Shown here piece after piece: positions 1 through 11,979 of a stretch of DNA of 64,000 bases (position 1 is its first letter; each line of letters starts with the position of its first letter). The notes under the pieces are model-generated. The model ran no database searches. It saw nothing but the letters and a program-made list of their open reading frames with translations, and had not been told where the DNA came from. Position numbers and translations under genes: made by a program. This stretch comes from Henckelia pumila (Eukaryota; Streptophyta; Magnoliopsida; Lamiales; Gesneriaceae): assembly GCF_033568475.1 (NCBI RefSeq), contig NC_133121.1, positions 71,514,277 to 71,578,276 on the forward strand. Reading direction: 5' to 3'.

Positions 1-610
1 AAATACCAGTCCTGCTCCAAAACGGTCGAGGACAAAATAGGCGAGTGAATGTGGTCCAATCGAGTGATTATATCTCTTAATTCGTCAATTTTGGCAACAT
101 GATAAACATGAATGTTGTAGACCTTTATCTTATATTTTCATGGAATCAGGAATTACTCTATTTAGAGTTTTTATGAGAGAGATATGCTTGAAATACCAGA
201 TTGTGTACAATATTAAGCTCCGTCAGCAACCTGTGAAAAACCATCAATTTAAACACGATTTATTTTCTTCTTAGGCTCTGATTCAGACTTTAACTTGTGA
301 ATATGATTTGTACATCATGTTCTTAGGTTTGTAACTCATTCTGAATAATTCCATTTGGATAATGGAGATGAGAGATATGGCCATTAAACCAGAGCTGGTT
401 TGTGAATCCATTTGCTGCTACACTTCATCCAACTCTATCTTGAGATGATGGTTTGGCCTAGATATCATCCAAATCGGTCCACATGGCATGATATATAACT
501 TGTAGACTTTTTTGTTGGCTATGAGACATTTTTGGCGGCTTGTCATATGGATCATCGAGCTATGAGATATGCTTGAAACAAATTGCTCCAGAAACTAAGC
601 TGAGCTAAGA
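1..610. other. AT-rich non-coding sequence, possible LTR remnant
   Basis: There is no open frame of note on either strand. The text is AT-rich with no simple repeats. It lies directly upstream of the degenerate gag-like pseudogene, so it may be the 5' LTR or leader of that element. I could not find a matching LTR copy or terminal motif inside the window, so this is inference only. Confidence 0.3.
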
Positions 611-2748
611 TTGTATTCCAATAAATTAACACTTCCAATTTGTGATCTATCAGCTGAACACTTAGTAAATATTTTAGAAACAAAATATCAAGTTTTGTTA
701 TCATCAAAATCAAGATTGCTTTTATTTTTGGATCCAACAGTAACCCTCGAGAAATTTCAATATATGGTTGTCATTGCTTCTCAAATCCAAGTAAATTGGT
801 CAGATATCTTGTTTGGCACTTTGTGTGATATGAATTGAGGCAAGACTCACTTTGAAGGGTTCGCTCTTCAAATCTGCCATCTCTTGGAAACTCTTGGGGC
901 AGATCTTAGTGCTTCTGAGCCACTGCACACCACAAAATGGATCAATGCTGGCACCATTCACAATTTTCACCATGAAACTACTGATGACACTGTGACCGAT
1001 CTCACTTTGGAGCAAGAGGCTCTTGAAACCAAGAAGGCCTTGAAAAATACATAAGTAAATAGAAAGATGATGTATCATTCTGATTCCAATGAAGCACTGG
1101 ATAATGCACCTCTCCATCAAGTATTTGGGTCTTCATCACTTGTTCAGGTGAAAGACCATAAATCGATGAAATATAAGAAATATGAGGCTATTGAGTCTAA
1201 GAAAAATAAGTTGAAAGATCGTTTTGAGTTGGAGTAAGCACCAGTAGATAAGGAGCCCACTAATGCTCCTCACCCGGAGAAGGTGTCTCTCTCACCACCA
1301 GTCGAGACAACCTCATCTGCCTCAATTGCTCCACCTGCCACTGTCCATCAACCGATGAAAGGTGTTGTTATCAAAGAAGGTGCAGTTCCTTCTTCAACTG
1401 CTAGGGTGCCTCCTCTTGGCCCTCAAGACAAAGGTAAAGAAAAGATAGTTCCTCCTTCCAAGCCTCTCACCCCTGAACAACTTGAGATCAATCTCACTCT
1501 CTCTCAAGTGCTAAGATCAGTCAATCGAAGAATCTGGGAGTTTAATCAATGGACTCACTAACGCACTATAGTTTATTTCTCCCAGATGATCCAGAAGAAA
1601 TGTCCTGGTAAGTTGGCCAAGCTGGAAAGTAAGATGCTCATATAAACTAGTACAAACAACATCAAAGAAGCCCTGGACATGAATGAATTATTGGATTTCC
1701 AACTACGAGAAAGTCTCCTCAGGCTTATCATATTCAAACGCCATGAAAACTTTGACAAAGAATGTCCCACAACTTCCCATGAATTTGTGGTCATTCAAGG
1801 TTTAGAGAACAGTGCTGAAATCACTGCAAGTCATGTCAGAAACATCAAGGTATATTTTTGGATAGATGAGAACCCCACCGAACAGTATGTAAATGCTTTT
1901 GTTGCAGAAGCTTCATCAATGTTTGATTTTATGGGTTCTCTCGATGATGGAGAGGAAGAATATTTAGTCTTTAAGGAAGATGAGAAGGCTTTCCTCGGGC
2001 TTAAAGACAATCCTGTCTCGCCTTATCTTTCTTTGGCTGCTCCCAAGGTGTCTTTGCCCACTACTGTGGCAAGAACCTCCTCTGCTGACCCATCAACCAT
2101 TATCGAGGACATCACCATTGCTGGCACAGATAATTCTGGTACTCAGCCTCAGCCTCAATAGATGGAAAATGACGATCAAACTATCCAAAATAGTCCTTCT
2201 CCAAAGACTTTTATTGAAGAACAAGCGGAGAAATCTTCGTTGCCTTGTTGTATATGAATACCCTCATCCTAAGTCTCCTTCTCCCAAGAAGCTGGATGTC
2301 TCTAATTTGTCCGCATTACCAGTTGTAACCTCCTCGCCTATGGTTACTTCTCCTGAGACTTCCGTGAAAACCTCAATTGTTTATCCCTCGCTTGTCGATT
2401 CCGATCAAACCCAAGATGCTTCTCTCATCATCCCCTTGACTAAAGGCACAACAAGTGAAAATTTTATGAATCAGGATAGTGAGAAAGCAGACTCCAGTGA
2501 CAAGGATGAAAATGATAAAGATGATAATCAGACTGTTGGTAAAAATTAGGTTAGATAACAAACCAAAATCAATTGATCATCAGACTCTTAAAGAAATCTG
2601 TGACCACCTGCAGCACATTATGAACCTGATGGGATCTAAGAATTTAAGGATTGATGACTACACCCTAGTAGACAATGAGTATTGTAGGATCACCCTTGAA
2701 AAATTTTCAAAATTGGAAGCTGATATTTTGGGTAATTTAAAGGAGTTC

Positions 2749-2753
2749 AAGGC
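2749..2753. repeat. Target-site duplication AAGGC (left)
   Basis: AAGGC abuts the TGTAGTGACC start of the left LTR and is repeated at 10330-10334 directly after TTACTACA. A 5-bp duplication is usual for gypsy integrase. It joins the two halves of the gag-like pseudogene. Confidence 0.9.
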
Positions 2754-4186
2754 TGTAGTGACCCTGCATGGAATCACCTACTAACTGGCAACTAATAGCA
2801 TGCATTAAACTTAATACAGCAAAATACTTAAGAGAGTAAAAACATGCGGGAACTTAACCATAATTTACATATCAGCTTAGTAATATAATCTGGGCTTAAA
2901 TCTGTAGTGATACAACCATATCAAAATTCTTAAAAGTAAACATTATACAGCTAATAAATCGTGCTGTATAAAAACTTTCAAAGCTCCTGCTCCCTAGTCC
3001 TGCCTTGAACTACCAGCTCCGTCCATCCTGCGACCTGCCCCATGGAATAGGGTGTCCAAGATAACAACTAGGACGTGAGCGCTACGCCCAGTACATAGAC
3101 ATGAGTAAACATATGTATATAATGCATGCAACATGATGACTGGTACAGGGTCATCTGAAAAGTCATGCTCAGAACCGGCGCCATATGAGTGCTGCCACCG
3201 CACGGATCAACCTCTGGGTGCAACCACACTCTTCTAGTACACCAGAGTAGACAGACATAAATGCCCCCACCGTCGCGGTACTCTCAGTGACAGACTATCG
3301 AGTATAGAGCTGAGCGGCTCTATAATCAGGTATAACAAGGAATAGGCTCAACGTGTATATGCACATGACATATGAGTATAGAAAACGGTAAATCATACAT
3401 CATGCCATATAATAATGCCAAATAAATGCAACATATAAACATGTATACTCGCTGGCAATCTCAGTCAATGTGTACGTACCTCTAGGCTAGTTCAAGTATA
3501 ATAGGATCCTAGGTTCCAAGCCTATATTCAAAAGTTCACCGTATCACTACATAAATTCTATAAGCCTTAACTAAGCTAATAAGTACTCCCAAAACTTAAA
3601 TAGATTCCCGGACCATACCTTCGTCCGTAGTTAGCCCTTTGGAGTCGCTAGTCCTGGATGACTATAACCATCCCTTGGTTATTCCAGAACCTCTATTATA
3701 ACCGATAGGGCCCTCAAGTGTATAACTCACACTATATAACTGAAGAAGGAAAATCGGGAATTTGTAATTGAAAATGAACTCTGAACGGCCCTATTTATAG
3801 CCAAATTTCTCGGCCAGGATCGGAACTTCCGATTTCGGGATCGGAGCTTCTGATCCAGCTCATTGCGTGCATGTCTGCCACGCCAGGATCGGAGCTTCCG
3901 ATCTGCTCTATGACCGACACTTGTTAAAACTCGCGACTGAGTCATCGATCATTTCTGACAGCTGGGGATCGGAACTTCCGTTCCAGGATCGGAGCTTCCG
4001 TTCCGATCGGAGCATACTATCCGGGATCGGAGCTTACTATCCGGGATCGGAACTTACTATCCAACCCAAAATGAAAAAGGCCAAATTTTACTTTTGAAGT
4101 CCAATAACACTCCGAAATTGGTTAAATACCAACCCTTAATCATGTTTAACATATTATTATCTTAAAATGGTATCTGGGTTACTACA
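2754..4186 (-). repeat. Left LTR (3' LTR of the minus-strand gypsy element)
   Basis: It starts TGTAGTGACC and ends GGTTACTACA in plus orientation. On the minus strand it holds U3 at 4186-3800 with a palindrome array, a TATA box (CTATAAATAG, complement of 3791-3800), and then R/U5 running down to 2754. A conserved block near 3035-3050 (CCCCATGGAATAGGGTG) recurs in the other gypsy LTRs of the window and helps recognise them. Confidence 0.92.
3805..4062 (-). promoter_or_regulatory. U3 array of GATCGGA..TTCC palindromes upstream of the TATA box
   Basis: About ten copies of a short near-palindrome, of the type GATCGGAGCTTCCGATC or its half GGATCGGAACTTCCG, cluster here. On the transcribed (minus) strand they lie immediately upstream of the TATA box at 3791-3800. 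The same array is at about 9937-10205 in the other LTR. The position suggests an enhancer or silencer-type binding cluster; no factor is known to me. Confidence 0.6.
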
Positions 4187-4200
4187 TTCTCTCCACCTTT
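4187..4200 (-). other. Polypurine tract of the gypsy element
   Basis: The complement reads AAAGGTGGAGAGAA directly before the TGTAGTAACC start of the 3' LTR on the minus strand. This is the expected site of plus-strand priming. Confidence 0.7.
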
Positions 4201-4323
4201 AGATATTTCGTCCGCGAAATAACATCTAAAGATAAATCAAGATAACAATATGAAACATTAAACCATGTCTTATTACAACAACGGTAATTACATCTTATAT
4301 GGTAATAAAAAATACAAAGCAAA

Positions 4324-7300
4324 CTACTCAGGATATTCTGCTCGCATACGACTCTCAGTTTCCCAAGTTGCTTCTTCAACGCCTCGGCGCTGCCACTGTA
4401 CCATCACAAGTGGTATAGTCTTGTTCCGAAGAACTTTCTCCTTCCTGTCTAGGATACAGATTGGTCGTTCAACAAAAGACAGATCTGGCTCTAGCTGAAT
4501 ATCAGTATACTGAATCACAAGAGATTCATCAGCTATGTACTGTCGAAGCAACGACACATGAAAAACATTGTGTATACTGGAAAGAGATGGCGGTAAAGCC
4601 AAATGATAAGCAACATCTCCAATCTTCTCCAGTATCTGGAAAGGCCCAATGTAACAAGGAGACAACTTGCCTTTCACACCGAATGTCATCACCTTCCTGA
4701 AAGGTGATACTCGCACAAAAACATATTCACCAGGCTCAAACTGAAGTGGCATGCGGCGAATATTCGCATAACTGGCTTGTCTATCTTGAGCAACTTTGAT
4801 CCTATGCTTGATCAAATCTACCTTGTCTACAATCTGCTGTACCAATTCAGGACCCTCGACTTGCCGTTCCCCGACTTCATCCCAGAATAACGTAGTACGA
4901 CACCGTCGACCATACAATGCCTCGAATGGTGACATATCAATACTACGATGATAACTGTTATTGTAGGCAAATTCAATCAAAGGTAACTGATCCTGCCAAG
5001 ATAAGCCAAAATCCATGACAGAAGAACGTAGCATATCCTCCAGCGTACGAATAGTGCGCTCTGACTGCCCGTCAGTCTCTGGATGATACGCCGTGCTCAA
5101 ACTCAGAGTGGTACCCAACGCTTGCTGAAAACTACCCCAAAAACGTGAAGTAAATCGCGGATCTCTATCACTGACAATACTCACTGGAATCCCATGTAAT
5201 CGCACAATCTCCTGGATATATAAGCGTGCCATGCGATCATAAGAATACTCCCGGTTATAAGGAATGAAATGTGCTGATTTTGTCAAACGGTCAACGACAA
5301 CCCAGATAGCATCACACTGACGTGAAGTCATAGGCAAGTGGGTAACAAAATCCATAGTCACGTGCTCCCACTTCCATTCGGAATCTCAAGATTCTGCAGT
5401 AATCCACCTGGTCGTCGATGTTCAGCCTTGACCTGTTGACAAACCAAACATCTCGAAACAAATTGATACACACTTCGCTTCATCCCCTTCCACCAAAATC
5501 TAGTTCACAAGTCCTTATACATTTTCATACTTCAAGGATGAACTGATAATCGACTCCTGTGAGCTTGAGATAGAATATCATTCCTGAGCTCCGCAACATT
5601 AGGTACAACCACTCTATTGGATAGGCACAATAAACCATCTGCCTGAAAATGGAATCCAGATGTATTAACTCCATTGGCTAGACGTGCCAATCGCTGAGTC
5701 TTAACATCAAATATCTGAGCATCTCTGATCCGAGAATACAATGCTGGCTCAGATAGAATAGTATACAAACGAATCCCATTTCTCCCTTTCTTGTGCTTGA
5801 GCGTAAAACTCAATGAACAGCACTCTTGAATTATATGAGATATTTCATTAGTCTGAAGTGCAGACAGTCTCACCTGCCGACTCAAGGCATCAGCAGTAAG
5901 ATTAGCAGAAACTGGATGATATTTGATTTCACAATCATAATCCTTCAGGAGATCCATCCAGCGTCTCTGTCGCATATTCAACTCTGCCTGAGTGAATAAA
6001 TACTTCAAACTCTTGTGATCCGTAAATATCTCAAATTTCTCGCCATAAAGATAATGTCTCCAAATCTTGAGCGCAAATACAATGGCGGCTAACTCGAGAT
6101 CATGCACTGGATAATTACTCTCATGTGACTTCAACTGTCGAGAAGCATAGGCAATAACATGTCCATGCTGTGTCAAAACACATCCTAACCCCTGACCAGA
6201 GGCATCAGTATAGACAACATAACCTCCTGATCCAGAAGGTAGAGCTAACACAGGTGCAGTAGTAAGACGTCTGCGCAGCTCGTGAAATGACTCCTCACAA
6301 TCCGAGGACCAAATGAAGGCAACATCTTTCCGTGTAAGCTGAGTCAAAGGCCTTGCCAACTGTGCAAAATTCTCGATGAACCGACGGTAATATCCATCTA
6401 GGCCCAAGAAACTACGAATCTCAGCAACCGTCGTCGGTCGAGACCAGTTCAGCACTGCCTCTATCTTACTAGGATCAACAGATATCCCTTCATTAAAAAT
6501 CACATGACCGAGAAATACTACCCGATCAAGCCAGAATTCACACTTGCTCAATTTCGCATATAGCTGCTTATCTCGTAACGTCTGTAGAACAATCCTCAAA
6601 TGCTGTGCATGCTCATCCTTGTCATGAGAATAGACAAAAATATCATCTATGAAGACAATGACAAATCTATCCAGATAATCTCGAAATACCTAATTCATCA
6701 GATTGATAAAGACTGCCGGTGCATTCGTCAAACCGAATGACATCACCAGAAACTCATAATGCCCGTATCTGGTCTTGAAAGCAGTCGTAGATATATCTGA
6801 GTCTCGTACCCGCATCTGATGGTATCCAGATCTCAGATCTATCTTAGAATAAACAGAAGTACCCTGTAGTTGATCGAACAGATCATCAATCCGCGGCAAA
6901 GGATACTTATTCTTGATGGTGACACGATTCAACTGCCTGTAATCAATACATAATCGCATCGATCCATCCTTCTTCTTGACAAACAAAACAGGTGCTCCCC
7001 ATGGAGAAACACTCGGACGAATATATCCCTTATCAAGAAGATCTTGCAACTGCTGTTTCAATTCCCTCATCTCTGACGGTGCCAGACGATAAGGTGCTCG
7101 GGATATAGGCGTAGTTCCTGGTACTAGATCAATACCAAATTCAACCTCTCGAACCGGAGGAAAACCAGGAATCTCATCAGGGAATACGTCAGGAAACTCG
7201 CTGACAACCGGTAGCTGATCAATACCCGTACTACTCATGGACATATCAACTGCATAGATGAGGTAGCCCTCCCCACCTGACTCCAATACATGACATGCCT

Positions 7301-7751
7301 TCAAAGCCAAAACAAGTGGCATCGGAGGTCGCGCACCCTCACCATAAAAGTACCAGCTATCACCCTCAACGGGATGAAACTGTACCAGATGCTGATAACA
7401 ATCCACAGTAGCGTGATACAAAGTCAGCATATCTATTCCCAAAATACAATCAAAATCCGTCATCGCTAATATCATCAAATTAGCCGATAACACATTACCC
7501 TCAAATTCCAGAAGGCAACCCATCACTAGACGCTTAGTTACTATCTCTTGCTCCAATGGAGTAGATACAACTAAATCCATATCTAATGATACGTAAGGTA
7601 ATCTATATCTCTTAACGAAACGACTAGAAATAAATGAATGTGATGCTCCAGTATCAATTAATACAAGTGCAGGAATACCACAGAACAAGAAGTTACCTGC
7701 CAACATGCGATCGCTTCCCTCAGTAGCCTGCTCCTGAGACAGAGCAAACAC
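4324..7751 (-). pseudogene. Gypsy pol (PR-RT-RNaseH-IN-chromodomain), broken
   Basis: Segment 7751-6690 holds the aspartic protease ([10 protein letters not shown]) and the N-terminal half of reverse transcriptase, ending in a TAG at 6690-6692. The frame continues unchanged through the RT active site (FIDDI, about 6640) into 6599-5532, with the RNase H ([10 protein letters not shown]...HKSLKYLF). It stops at TGA near 5531, with a second TGA shortly after. A one-base deletion near 5380 shifts the frame before segment 5361-4324, which holds the integrase catalytic core (DFVTHLP, SDRDPRF, YHPETDGQSE), the basic C-terminal domain and a chromodomain-like tail (VMVQWQRRG...ATWETE). The nonsense changes are of types expected from C-to-T decay of methylated DNA. 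Domain recognition is confident. Protein from this copy would be truncated, so it could only move using enzymes supplied by a relative. Confidence 0.9.
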
Positions 7752-7763
7752 CTGCCCTTGAGT

Positions 7764-8768
7764 CTAGGGACGATAACCAGAAGAACTCTGTGGTGCTGGC
7801 TGCTGACGTGGAAAAGTAGAAGCCTGAGATCCAACCTGGGATCCCGATCCACTAGCAGAACCCATGCGCTGAGGACAATCTCTCCGCAGATGTCCCTGCT
7901 GACCACAAATATAACAAGCACTAGTAGCTCTCCGACATGAAGCTGCAGGATGCTTCCCTCCACAATGGCTATAAAACTCCTTCTTCTTCTTCTTCTTCCC
8001 AAAACGGAATATACCTCGTGAACCACGAGAACCAGACGAAGTAGTAGGAGTAGAAGAAGACATAGGTCCAGATTGCACAACAGATTGAGCTCGAGGCTCA
8101 AAAGATCCACTAGGCTGTGCTGGCATCATCAACTGTGCACGCCTGTTGCTAGTCTCCGCAAGACGGCAACGGTTCACCAAAGTCTCAAAAGATACCGGGT
8201 CATCACAGACGACAACCTGAGAGTAGATATCTTGGTTCAAACCTTGTAAAAAGATATCATACTTTGATGCATCACTCTCATTAATATGAGGACTGAAAGG
8301 TAGCAGATCAAGAAATCGCTGCTGATACTGATCAATAGTCATTGATCCTTGCCTCAAAGTAAGCAACTCCATAGATCGTGCTTGGCGAACAGCCGGAGGA
8401 AAATACAATTTCTGAAACTCCCGACAAAAATCCCCCCAAGTCACCTGTCCTCTCTCAGTATGTGCCTGAGCAACCTTGGCATCCCACCAAAAACGTGCTC
8501 TATCCTCTAGAAAAAATTCTAAAACTTCCAATTTCTGATCCTCAGTACAATCGAAAGCACGAAAAGTACTCTCGAGTTTAGACATCCAGCTTCTAACTTG
8601 TTCAGGATTCTCGCCTCCCACTAAGGGTTTCGGTCCTACCTGCATGAACTTATTAATAGTATAGCGACGTCGACCCTCATGAGGACGATGTTGATCATTC
8701 TGATGATGATGGCGACGATGATGATGACCACTTCCCTGGCCAACACTACCGTGACTCTCGTCAGCCAT
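7764..8768 (-). CDS. Gypsy gag (capsid/nucleocapsid)
   Basis: This 334-residue reading starts at MADESHGSVG (8768). An in-frame upstream ATG at 8837 exists, but the leader it would add looks non-coding. After a His-rich N-terminus comes a retrotransposon gag domain (about residues 40-220) with the usual spacing of FWWDA, W..F...F and the YQQRFLDLL segment. Next are a Ser/Pro linker, a Lys run, and one CCHC zinc knuckle, CYICGQQGHLRRDC, near residues 285-298, preceded by a second Cys/His-rich half-knuckle. The role is particle assembly and RNA packaging. The frame closes with TAG and reopens 12 bases on in the same frame as the protease. Related elements usually have one gag-pol frame, so the TAG is probably a point mutation rather than a programmed stop. 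Confidence 0.85.
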   Translation of the reverse strand: MADESHGSVGQGSGHHHRRHHHQNDQHRPHEGRRRYTINKFMQVGPKPLVGGENPEQVRSWMSKLESTFRAFDCTEDQKLEVLEFFLEDRARFWWDAKVAQAHTERGQVTWGDFCREFQKLYFPPAVRQARSMELLTLRQGSMTIDQYQQRFLDLLPFSPHINESDASKYDIFLQGLNQDIYSQVVVCDDPVSFETLVNRCRLAETSNRRAQLMMPAQPSGSFEPRAQSVVQSGPMSSSTPTTSSGSRGSRGIFRFGKKKKKKEFYSHCGGKHPAASCRRATSACYICGQQGHLRRDCPQRMGSASGSGSQVGSQASTFPRQQPAPQSSSGYRP

Positions 8769-8860
8769 ATCCTGAAAAGAATTGCACATTAAAATCCCAA
8801 ATGCGCAAGAATTACTCAAGACTAAACTAAATCCCAAGTACTAATCCCAAAATCTAAGCA

Positions 8861-8873
8861 TGCTCTGATACCA
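8861..8873 (-). other. Primer binding site, tRNA-iMet type
   Basis: The complement reads TGGTATCAGAGCA, matching the 3' end of plant initiator methionine tRNA. It lies 4 bp inside the 5' LTR of the minus-strand gypsy element, where minus-strand DNA synthesis would start. Confidence 0.88.
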
Positions 8874-8877
8874 AAAA

Positions 8878-10329
8878 TGTAGTGACCCTGCATGGAATCA
8901 CCTACTAACTGGCAACTAATAGCATGCATTAAAATTAATACAGCAAAATACTTAAGAGAGTAAAAACGTGCGGGAACTTAACCATAATTTACATATCAGC
9001 TTAGTAATATAATCTGGGCTTAAATCTGTAGTGATACAACCATATCGAAATTCTTAAAAGTAAACATTATACAGCTAATAAATCGTGCTGTATAAAAACT
9101 TTCAAAGCTCCTGCTCCCTAGTCCTGCCTTGAACTACCAGCTCCGTCCATCCTGCGACCTGCCCCATGGAATAGGGTGTCCAAGATAACAACTAGGACGT
9201 GAGCGCTATGCCCAGTACATAGACATGAGTAAACATATGTATATAATGCATGCAACATGATGACTGGTACAGGGTCATCTGAAAAGTCATGCTCAGAACC
9301 GGCGCCATATGAGTGCTGCCACCGCACGGATCAACCTCTGGGTGCAACCACACTCGTCTAGTACACCAGAGTAGACAGACATAAATGCCCCCGCCGTCGC
9401 GGTACTCTCAGTGACAGACTATCGAGTATAGAGCTGAGCGGCTCTATAATCAGGTATAACAAGGAATAGGCTCAACGTGTATATGCACATGACATATGAG
9501 TATAGAAAATGGTAAATCATACATCATTCCATATAATAATGCCAAATAAATGCAACATATAAACATGTATACTCGCTGGCAATCTCAGTCAATGTGTACG
9601 TACCTCTAGGCTAGTTCAAGTATAATAGGATCCTAGGTTCCAAGCCTATATTCAAAAGTTCACCGTATCACTACATAAATTCTATAAGTCTTAACTAAGC
9701 TAATAAGTACTCCCAAAACTTAAATAGATTCCCGGACCATACCTTCGTCCGTAGTTAGCCCTTTGGAGTCGCTAGTCCCGGATGACTATAACCACCCCTT
9801 GGTTATTCAAGAACCTCTATTATAACCGATAGGGCCCTCAAGTGTATAACTCACACTATATAACTGAAGAAGGAAACTCGGGAATTCGTAATTGAAAATG
9901 AACTCTGAACGGCCCTATTTATAGCCAAATTTCTCGGCCAGGATCGGAACTTCCAATTTCGGGATCGGAGCTTCCGATCCAGCTCATTGCGTGCATGTCT
10001 GCCACGCCAGGATCGGAACTTCCAATCTACGATCGGAGCTTCCGATCTTCTCTATGACCGACACTTGTCAAAACTCGCGACTGAGTCATCGATCATTTCT
10101 GACAGCTGGGGATCGGAACTTCCGTTCCAGGATCGGAGCTTCCGTTCCAATCGGAGCTTACTATCCGGGATCGGAGCTTACTATCCGGGATCGGAACTTA
10201 CTATCCGGCCAAAATGAAAAAGCCCAAATTTTACTTCTGAAGTCCAATAACACTCCGAAATTGGTTAAATACCAACCCTTAATCATGTTTAACATATTAT
10301 TATCTTAAAATGGTATCTGGATTACTACA
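8878..10329 (-). repeat. Right LTR (5' LTR of the minus-strand gypsy element)
   Basis: It is 1,452 bp and colinear with the left LTR. It carries about 20 single-base differences and an extra stretch of about 20 bp near 10017-10036 that adds one more palindrome to the U3 array. The TATA box is the complement of 9915-9924. As the promoter-bearing LTR it would drive the gag-pol transcript leftward. Confidence 0.92.
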
Positions 10330-10334
10330 AAGGC
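10330..10334. repeat. Target-site duplication AAGGC (right)
   Basis: It is the partner of 2749-2753, directly after the terminal TACTACA of the right LTR. The gag-like reading frame resumes here. Confidence 0.9.
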
Positions 10335-10647
10335 TGACAAGAAGACCACAAAAAATATGATTCTCACCTTTTATAGTCAGATGAATCAATCAGAAAAACG
10401 GATGAATGCACTCATAGATAATATGCAAGCAGCCATTGGTAATTAGATTAAGGAACTAACCAATCATATTAATGTTGGTGCTGTCACAAAGTGGGAAGAT
10501 GAAACACAACGAGTTGAAGAGGCCAAGAGACGACAAGATGAGGCTAGAAGAAAGAAATATGAAGAATATAAGAAAAGAAGAGGTGGTGGTAGTGGCTCAG
10601 GATTCAGTGGAAGGTCTAGATCAGGCGCTACCTGGCTTAGATCATAG

Positions 10648-11000
10648 TTCCTTTTCCTTTTCTATCTTCTAGTAGGTGTAATAGGTATCTTTCTGCTTAT
10701 CTCTCATCTAGTAAAAATGAAGTTCATTATCTAGATGAAATTCATAATTCTTTTTGTAGATCTTTCAAGGCTTAAGTTTTATCATCACCAAAAAATAAAA
10801 AAATTTTAGATCTCTTAATTTTGGTAATAACAAACAATATATGATTGTTATATATTAGTTACCTCTTACTTGTACATCAGGTTCTCAAGACTCAAGCAGA
10901 TTAATATGCCTCCCTCCGTCAAGATGATCACCTCACCAGGATAGAAGGATTGTATCACCCGAATGTTTGCCTCGCGGCACAACTACCAAGAATCAAGAAG
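10648..11000. other. AT-rich spacer, no gene seen
   Basis: This is low-complexity AT-rich sequence between the end of the gag-like pseudogene and a truncated copia LTR. A TTTTGGTAATAACAAAC phrase near 10818 resembles the beginning of many plant copia LTRs, so the LTR could start near 10800. I could not fix its start. Confidence 0.3.
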
Positions 11001-11927
11001 TCAGAATTATACCCGAATTGTGCAATGCCAAGAGTATGCGTAGAAACTATCTGCAACCGTTTATTTCCTTTTCTGGACGCAGTCCAAATCACACATTAAT
11101 TGAAGTGTACAATCTATCAAGGAATACAGTGACATTTATACTCTTGCATTTGAGGAATTTAATGTCCCTACAGCCGAACGTTAAGCAAAATGTTGCAAAA
11201 TACTCTATATATAGAGGATGATGTGATGAGAGAAGCTATCCTAACATTTTGAACAAGTACTTATTTACATGATCCCTCATTCACAAATCTTGCATTCTTA
11301 GTGATTATTTGAGCACACTCAAAGTCATAACTTCATCTCTCAAGCCACCCTCACCTAAGAGATATACATTTGATTAACAAGTATCACTCAAGGTTCTCAA
11401 ACTCTTCTGAGACCAGTTCAAGAGAAAGATCATTCAAAGAAGAGTTTACTTTGTTTGGATCAAAAGATTCAAAAAACTTCGTATATTACTTTGTGGCGTA
11501 TTGATAGGATTTGGGGTGTTATCATTGAGTTAACTAGGAGTTCCTTTTTAGGTGGTTCATAAGTACAAAAGTAAGAGTGGGTTGTATACAAGATTATATA
11601 AACCAAAGTCTTGTTGCATTCATTCCTAAGTGGATGAAGGGGAGACGTAAAAGGATTTTTCCTTTGAACTTCCATATATTCTGTGTTCTTTATATTTCTT
11701 ATTCACTTATCTTGTTGAGTTCATTATTGCGTCAAGTATAAAAAGAATCACTGAAAACACTCAAACTATTTCCGTACTATTTAGTTTTTTGATAATTTTT
11801 AGGTGTTGAGATATTTGGTCAAGTTGGTTCACACCTACTCGACCGACTGCATTAGTTGATCATTATTTAAGCAAATATTTTAAAAGTGTGTATTCACCCC
11901 CATCTACACACACACCCGATCCCAACA
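11000..11927 (+). repeat. Truncated copia-type LTR
   Basis: A TATA box (TATATATAG, 11206-11214) is followed about 700 bp later by an LTR-like end, CACCCCCATCTACACACAC then CCGATCCCAACA, closing with CA at 11927. The same ending style recurs at 12660, so this is a family feature. No matching partner LTR, target duplication or coding region was found beside it. The left boundary is approximate. Confidence 0.5.
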
Positions 11928-11979
11928 GAATCTATACCCGACAATATTCAAATTTCAGCTATTTTTGGATCAAATGTGC

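Larger units (their letters stand above)
2754..10329 (-). mobile_element. Full-length Ty3/gypsy chromovirus (Tekay/Del-like), minus strand
   Basis: This is a 7,576 bp element flanked by AAGGC. It has LTRs of 1,433 bp (2754-4186) and 1,452 bp (8878-10329). Read on the minus strand the order is LTR, tRNA-Met primer site (8861-8873), gag, protease, reverse transcriptase, RNase H, integrase with a C-terminal chromodomain-like segment, purine-rich tract (complement of 4187-4200), LTR. That order and the chromodomain place it among chromoviruses; the Tekay/Del name rests on general resemblance. Nonsense codons at the gag/pol junction, beside the RT active site and before the integrase, plus a frameshift near 5380, make this copy non-autonomous. 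By eye the LTRs differ at roughly 20 bases plus a short indel near 10020, so the insertion is fairly young. Confidence 0.93.
611..10647 (+). pseudogene. Degenerate gag-like / repeat-associated ORF, split by a gypsy insertion
   Basis: Coding remnants run from 611 to 2748 and resume at 10335, ending at a stop at 10645-10647. The 7.6 kb gypsy element at 2754-10329 interrupts them. Readable blocks include a segment near 740-1000 (VNWSDILFG..., then FEGFALQICHLLETLGADL), a Pro/Ser-rich linker at 1283-1561, an acidic block at 1679-2160 (FVAEASSMFDFMGSLDDGEE), and a second linker with PHPKSPSPKK at 2260-2300. After the insertion comes a Lys/Arg-rich, probably coiled-coil tail ending in a Gly/Ser/Arg stretch. 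Stops and at least one frame change break it, so it is not translatable. From memory the order (globular N-part, Pro/Ser linkers, helical region, basic GS-rich tail) resembles a large repetitive protein family in Lamiales annotations. No catalytic domain is visible and the function is unknown. Confidence 0.5.
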
